A stretch of 25,211 nucleotides of DNA from contig WELB01000107.1 in the NCBI GenBank assembly GCA_009602725.1, forward strand, positions 327,382 through 352,592. Reading direction: 5' to 3'. A program made the translations under genes and the position numbers. The notes under the pieces were generated by a model. The model did not search any database. It saw nothing but the letters and a program-made list of their open reading frames with translations, and had not been told where the DNA came from. Each line of letters opens with the position of its first letter. Position 1 is the stretch's first letter. This document shows positions 20,613 through 25,211 of this stretch, piece after piece. Source of the stretch: Spirogloea muscicola. Its lineage: Eukaryota > Streptophyta > Zygnematophyceae > Spirogloeales > Spirogloeaceae.

Positions 20613-22833
20613 ATGGCCGACAGCGGCGTCGCCGCCTCCGTTGCCGCTGCCGCTGCCGCCGACGCGGCGGGCCGCAGCAATGCCACGGAGGGCGCCAGCG
20701 AGCCGAGGCAGATGGCCGACACGGTCCACGCGGAGGCCTCCAGCAGCGGCGCGGCTGCCGCGGCGGCTGGCGACCAGGCTGGCCCCCGGCAGCAGCGGCG
20801 AAGGCCTATCGTGGTCATCGTCATCGGCATGGCCGGTGAGCCGACGAGTAACTGGAGCCCCGCCGCTTCTGCATCTCAGTCTAGCCTGGCACCATCTACC
20901 TCAGCCCCTATCTCAGTCATAGAGTTGAGCCATAGTCATGTTGCAGCCACTGAGTTGCTGCAGAGCTCATCGTTGAGCCGGCTGTCGCTTGTTGGCGCGC
21001 AGGCAGCGGGAAGACGACGCTTATGCAGCAGCTCAACGCGCACCTGGCCGCCGTGCAGGCGCGCAAGTACGTCATCAACCTCGACCCCGCAGTGCTCTCG
21101 CTGCCGTACCCTGCCAACATCGACATCCGCGACACCGTGCGTTACAAGGACGTCATGAGGGAGTACCACCTTGGCCCCAACGGCTGCATCCTCACCTCGC
21201 TCAACCTCTTCGCCACCAAGTTCGACGAGGTTCGCCTGCCGCCTTCACATCTTGATATTCCAGCCAAAGCCTGGTAACACTGCAACATTGCAGCTCCGCT
21301 TCAGGCAGTCACAGGCTGGATAACGTGAAGGTCGACTTTGCTTCTGTATTCAGCTGTAAGATGATAGGTCACGATAAGCAAAGACCTCATTTTCTCAGCA
21401 GATAATGGACTCTAACTGAAGCTGATGTAGATTGGTAACGGTCTGCCAGCCTTCAAGAAGCTGCGACTTGAGAAATCTATTTCTGGCTGAGACAGAAACC
21501 CAGGGCTCCTCAACAAAGAGAAGCAAGAAGTCTCAGCAAGAAGTCCTAGTAGGCTCTGGGGTTTTATGGTATAAGCTTGTGGGTCCAGGACTCGGCACTC
21601 CATTTGGACCAGATCGAAGTGAGTCAGAGTCTTATCTGTAACCTTACCTTAATCACCATCACCAACCCCCCAACTCCCATGCGACTTGTTCCTTGCATTG
21701 TGATTCTTATGATAGTATGGTCCACTCAAGACCTCAACTTGTCAGCAACCTCGTGGGTGCTGGCCGAGTGTAGGTGGTCAAGCTGGTGGAGCGGCGGGCC
21801 AATGAGCTGGATTATGTACTTGTGGACACGCCCGGCCAGATCGAGATCTTCACGTGGTCAGCATCAGGCGCAATTATCACCGAGGCTTTTGCGTCCACCT
21901 TCCCCACGGTTGTGACATATGTTGTGGACACACCTCGGTCCACGAGCCCTGTGACATTCATGAGCAACATGCTGTACGCCTGTGGCATCCTGTACAAGAC
22001 GCGCCTGCCCCTACTCCTCGCTTTCAACAAGACCGACGTGGCCAAGCACGAGTTTGCTGTGGAGGTAATGTTGAGGGCTTCTAAGATTGCTGCTAAGTCA
22101 TGCAGAGAGCTCCCATAAATTCCACATGGCCATGATTGCAGGATAGATATTCTGGGCTTCAGAAGGAATTTGCCTGCTTGGCATGCTAATCTGCATGTCC
22201 CAATTCTATAGTCGCAGTGACTGTCTCAAGTCTCTGAAATACAATAACTGAAACATTTTCAACCAATTTCTTTTGCAGTGGATTCAGGATTTTGAGGCAT
22301 TCCAGGCTGCAATCGAGCACGACACTTCATACACCTCGCAATTGAGCCGCAGCCTCTGCCTGGTCCTTGACGAATTCTATAAGAACCTCAAGAACGTCGG
22401 AGTCTCAGCCATAACTGGCGCAGGCATGCGCCAGTTCTTCCAAGCTGTGGATGAGAGTGGTATTGAGTATGAGACAAGCTACAGGCAAGCTCTTGTGATG
22501 CTCCCAGTAAGATGCTGCTAGGGAGAATGCTACAAGAGCCTCTTGCAGTAAGCCAATTGACCAGAAACTTGTTGATGTTGGTGTTGCTGCCACAGGGTGG
22601 AGCTGGAGCACAGGCGAGCTGAAAAGGAGAAGCGAGATGCAGCTCGTAAGGCTGCAGACCTTGCCAGGATAGAGCAAGACATTGCAGAAGCCGAGGGCCA
22701 GAGGGTCGTGCTCCGCTCAAGGGCGATATCCAATGCAGAGAGTGACAAGGACAAGGATGAGGATGAGGATGAGGTTGGGGACGAGGACGACAATGAAGAA
22801 GAGGATGAGGACGATGAGGATAACAGAATGTGA
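20613..22833 (+). CDS. GPN1: GPN-loop GTPase 1 (RNA polymerase II assembly/import factor)
   Basis: Family role: GPN1 (XAB1; yeast Npa3) is a cytoplasmic GTPase needed for assembly and nuclear import of RNA polymerase II. Exons: 20613-20835, 21003-21229, 21774-22064, 22279-22484, 22596-22833, giving 394 residues, close to the usual 370-400. The P-loop GMAGSGKTT spans exons 1 and 2. Then follow [25 protein letters not shown], the defining Gly-Pro-Asn loop in [43 protein letters not shown], the G4 motif [13 protein letters not shown] and SLVLDEFY. An Ala-rich N-terminal extension of about 65 residues precedes the P-loop. The C-terminus has a charged helix ([16 protein letters not shown]) and an acidic tail of Asp/Glu, as in other GPN1 proteins. 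The start has good context (GCCATGG). Intron 4 uses a GC donor. Confidence 0.93.
22485..22595 (+). other. GC-AG intron in GPN1 (intron 4)
   Basis: The donor reads TACAG|GCAAGC and the acceptor GCCACAG|GGTGG. This joint keeps the frame from the conserved EYETSYR into the charged C-terminal helix. The nearby GT donors (CTT|GTGATG and CCA|GTAAGA) are in the wrong phase and meet a stop after the acceptor. Confidence 0.75.
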
Positions 22834-23211
22834 CATAATACCTGGATGAGGATCTCTTCTGAGGCTCGTGGGAGCCAGAGTAGAGTAGTACTCAAATAGG
22901 CGCGATGGGCATCATAGCAGTTGCCCAGTGAATGTCCAGGTCTGCCACCTCCGGCCAGCCCCTCACCTGGAGGCCGCAACATGGGTAAGCATGCTCGATT
23001 GCAGCAGCTGTATGTCTGTAGACGTAGGGCCTATAATAATACTTTGGGACAACCATGAGCTGCCCAGTAGTACAACTTCTAACGTGACTGATCATGACTG
23101 TATGCTCCGTCTTTTTAGCAGATCCTCGTGCCGAGGTGGCCCACCAGGCCATGTGTTCCATGTGCATCTCCCTCACTGGCTTGAGTGATGTCATGTGCTT
23201 TGCATGTGTGC

Positions 23212-23333
23212 AGCTCCACAACAGTAGGCAACTGCTCCATCCATCTCCATCCTATCAGATCACTTGTGACAACTGTGCTACAGAGATCTGATATGATGGT
23301 GAGGATGGAGCAATTACCTAGTGTTGTGGAGCT
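23212..23333. repeat. Inverted repeat forming a long hairpin
   Basis: Arm 1 (23212-23261) begins AGCTCCACAACAGTAGG and ends TATCAGATC. Arm 2 (23285-23333) is its near-perfect reverse complement, from GATCTGATA to GTTGTGGAGCT. About 44 of 50 positions pair, with one single-base bulge, around a 23-base loop. It could be a small foldback element (MITE-like) or a microRNA-type precursor; the sequence alone does not decide. Confidence 0.85.
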
Positions 23334-24003
23334 CTATTACAACAAGCCGTGATCACATGTCCAAGCCTAGCTCTCTTGTGAGGCTTGGTATTGCTCCACC
23401 AAGTATTCAAGAGCATGGCAAAGTTGCAAGTACACTGACTCAGTGAGCAGGCATGGAGCTGCTGAGGCACCAGTCCTCATTCATCACGACCTGCTCGCAT
23501 GGGAATGCTATTAGCACGCAGTAGGGTGACGTGCTCCTACCTACTCACTGTCCCGAGTGGTAGAGCTCGATATGTACAGGTGATGGGGTGCCGAAGGTGC
23601 ATGATCCCTTAACACAGCAGATTTCTGGGGGGTAAGTGGTGAGTCTTATGCAGCACGTAGGCTGCTTTGAAGCGACGGTGAGTGAGCTGCAGAAGTGCCG
23701 AGGGTGTGCTACGGAAAGCCTAGGCACACATATGATTGGCAGCAATGACGGGACTGACGTGGAATTCTGTCCAAAATAGTGGAGAGGAATCTCAGTTTTG
23801 GGGAGGCGATGGCTGTGAAGGCCAGTCTAAAAGAGAAAAGCGCGGCCAGTCTAAAAGGATTGGACAAGAAGGTGGCGCGGACCTGCATGGAATGAAAGGA
23901 AGGCCAAGACGAGGCAGTACTTTGTTCAGGCCAGACCTAGTGCAAAGCATGGGCTACGCACAGCGAAGCCTCAGGCAAAGAGGGGCATACTTAACAGGGC
24001 AAA

Positions 24004-24290
24004 AGTGCAGCTGAAGGGAGACCTCATTACCCACGAGTGAGCACCAATAGACTCGACAGGCACACTTGGGAAAAGAGGACGGTGCAGCTCCCTCTCAGGC
24101 GGGAGAAGGAGCACGGTGCAGAAGAGATCAAAGGGAGGCCAAGCTAAGTGAGTGCACTGTTGTGGTAAGAACAAAGAACTTCGGCCCCTGTAAGAGGGGC
24201 CAAAGTAAAATACGAAAAGCACAATCGAAGGGCGACTTGAGTACCCACGAGTGAGCACGTACACATCCGAAAGTCTTTCTTGGGGAGCCG
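24004..24290. repeat. Spaced direct repeat with shared core ACCCACGAGTGAGCAC
   Basis: The core occurs at about 24030 and about 24242, each preceded by a similar stretch (GAAGGGAGAC and GAAGGGCGAC). A related block, AACCACGAGTCAGCAC, lies at about 17283. This suggests copies of a low-complexity dispersed repeat, but the similarity is short. Confidence 0.5.
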
Positions 24291-24785
24291 AAAGACACCA
24301 AGCTTGCCAATAGTCTGGCTTAGTGCGCGCCCAGCACGCTGATGTATGGTTAGAGCCTGGAGACGCTGCAGAATCAGCAAGACGCTCTCTGTAATAAGCA
24401 ACCAATGCTTGCCGGACGCTAGTATGCCCAAAATACCCACTTGACTACGACGGCATGCGTCTACCAGCTGGGCCAGGCGAGGTACGAGGTAGTGAGCACT
24501 TCATGCCCTAGCCTATCGTATGAGATTGGCGGTTTCCCTTCATCGGTCCATGGCCCAAGCCTTGCATCTGCGCGCTGGCCGTGCTCTCGCTGCGGCCTCC
24601 CGCTTTCGTCAGGGGGATGGTTTCCGGCAGCTAGTCTGTCGGATTTGAGGCTCCTCCTCGTAACTACTGAGTGGTCCATCCTTCCCCCGTACCGCCATAG
24701 CTTCTTCAGGCCCCTTCTTCTTGCCCCTTCGTAGCTGCTAAGCGTTTTTTGGCCCCTTCGAACCTTTGTCAATTCTTCGGGCTGG

Positions 24786-24860
24786 CTTTTCACAGCCCTT
24801 GCCCACATGGGTAGTGCCACTTCCTTTTCACAGCCCTTGCCGCGTTGGGAGTGCAACTTC
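24786..24860. repeat. 38-base tandem duplication
   Basis: CTTTTCACAGCCCTTGCC occurs at 24786 and again at 24824, and the rest of each unit is also similar (GGGTAGTGCCACTTC against GGGAGTGCAACTTC). It is a two-copy tandem repeat with no visible coding role. Confidence 0.75.
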
Positions 24861-25211
24861 TCCCTAGCCGCCATGGATGTCCATAGCACACGGATGAAAG
24901 TGGTCTCCCCAGACGTGGTCTTTGTAGTGCCGCTCCCACGTTTCCGCGTGTGGGTTGGCGCCCAGTTGGGCACAGTCCGGCGCGGAGGAACCCCCGCTTT
25001 GGAAAAGCGTCAATCAATACGGCGTCTCAAGGCCGGAACCACAACCTTGCGGCATACCGAAATGCGCCAGCGTCATCGTCCGTCAGGGCTCTCGTTGTGG
25101 CGTCAGCCGTCAGCGCCCCCCCCCCGCCACCAGACGCAGCCAGGAGCCGGCAGCAGCCCCGGCTTGGCCGCCTCCCCGCCCATCGCGGCGCGGCCGGCGG
25201 CGCCGGCGCCG

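Larger units (their letters stand above)
22834..25211. other. Region without a recognised gene
   Basis: After the GPN1 stop I find no conserved protein on either strand. The region holds a long hairpin (23212-23333), purine-rich DNA with short direct repeats (23820-24290), a 38-base tandem duplication (24786-24860) and a very GC-rich end (from about 25115) that could be the edge of another gene. The longest open frame (24461-24973, minus, 170 codons) is rich in Arg, Lys, Ser and Gly and matches nothing I know, so I do not call it a gene. Confidence 0.5.

Noticed and set aside
20396-20830. Minus-strand frame of 144 codons
   Set aside because: It is a shadow of the GC-rich GPN1 leader and first exon.
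22500-22512. GT donor CCA|GTAAGA for GPN1 intron 4
   Set aside because: It is in phase 0 while the acceptor needs phase 2, so it leads to an early stop and loses the charged C-terminal helix.
24461-24973. Minus-strand frame of 170 codons
   Set aside because: It is basic, low in hydrophobic residues, overlaps the 38-base tandem repeat and matches no family; coding status cannot be supported.

Overview
The window looks like nuclear DNA of a unicellular green alga, probably trebouxiophyte-like; I cannot name a species. The evidence is GC-rich coding exons split by many introns of about 80-360 bases, plant-type versions of TTC27 and lycopene epsilon-cyclase, a small plant-like seed-maturation (SMP/LEA-like) protein, and (CGG)n tracts beside start codons. 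Bacterial operon signals, ribosomal binding sites and CRISPR arrays are absent.

Layout: (1) 1-4715, plus strand: 3' part of a hybrid histidine kinase with a membrane MASE1 sensor domain, HisKA, HATPase and a receiver domain (11 exons visible, 5' end outside the window). (2) 5461-12311, minus strand: a full 20-exon gene for a TTC27/Emw1-type tetratricopeptide protein, convergent with the kinase. (3) 13002-16825, plus strand: an 11-exon lycopene epsilon-cyclase (LCYE), head-to-head with TTC27. (4) 17442-20091: a tandem duplication of about 1.2 kb, each copy carrying a short SMP-like ORF; the second copy has a degraded core motif. (5) 20613-22833, plus strand: a 5-exon GPN1-type GTPase. (6) 22834-25211: no recognisable gene, but a 50-bp-arm hairpin and several short direct repeats.

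The exon chains were built by hand from splice sites and family similarity. For each of the three complete multi-exon genes, and for the visible part of the kinase, exon lengths sum to a multiple of three with consistent phases, which supports the models. Two introns (one in LCYE, one in GPN1) need GC-AG splicing to keep the conserved frame.

The genes do not form one pathway: they are a signalling kinase, a conserved TPR protein linked to essential cell maintenance, a carotenoid enzyme, stress-type small proteins and a factor for RNA polymerase II assembly/import. The most unusual points are the MASE1 sensor on a eukaryotic phosphorelay kinase, the GC-AG introns, the recurrent sense-strand CGG tracts next to three start codons, the asymmetric decay of the duplicated SMP gene, and the long hairpin near 23.2 kb.
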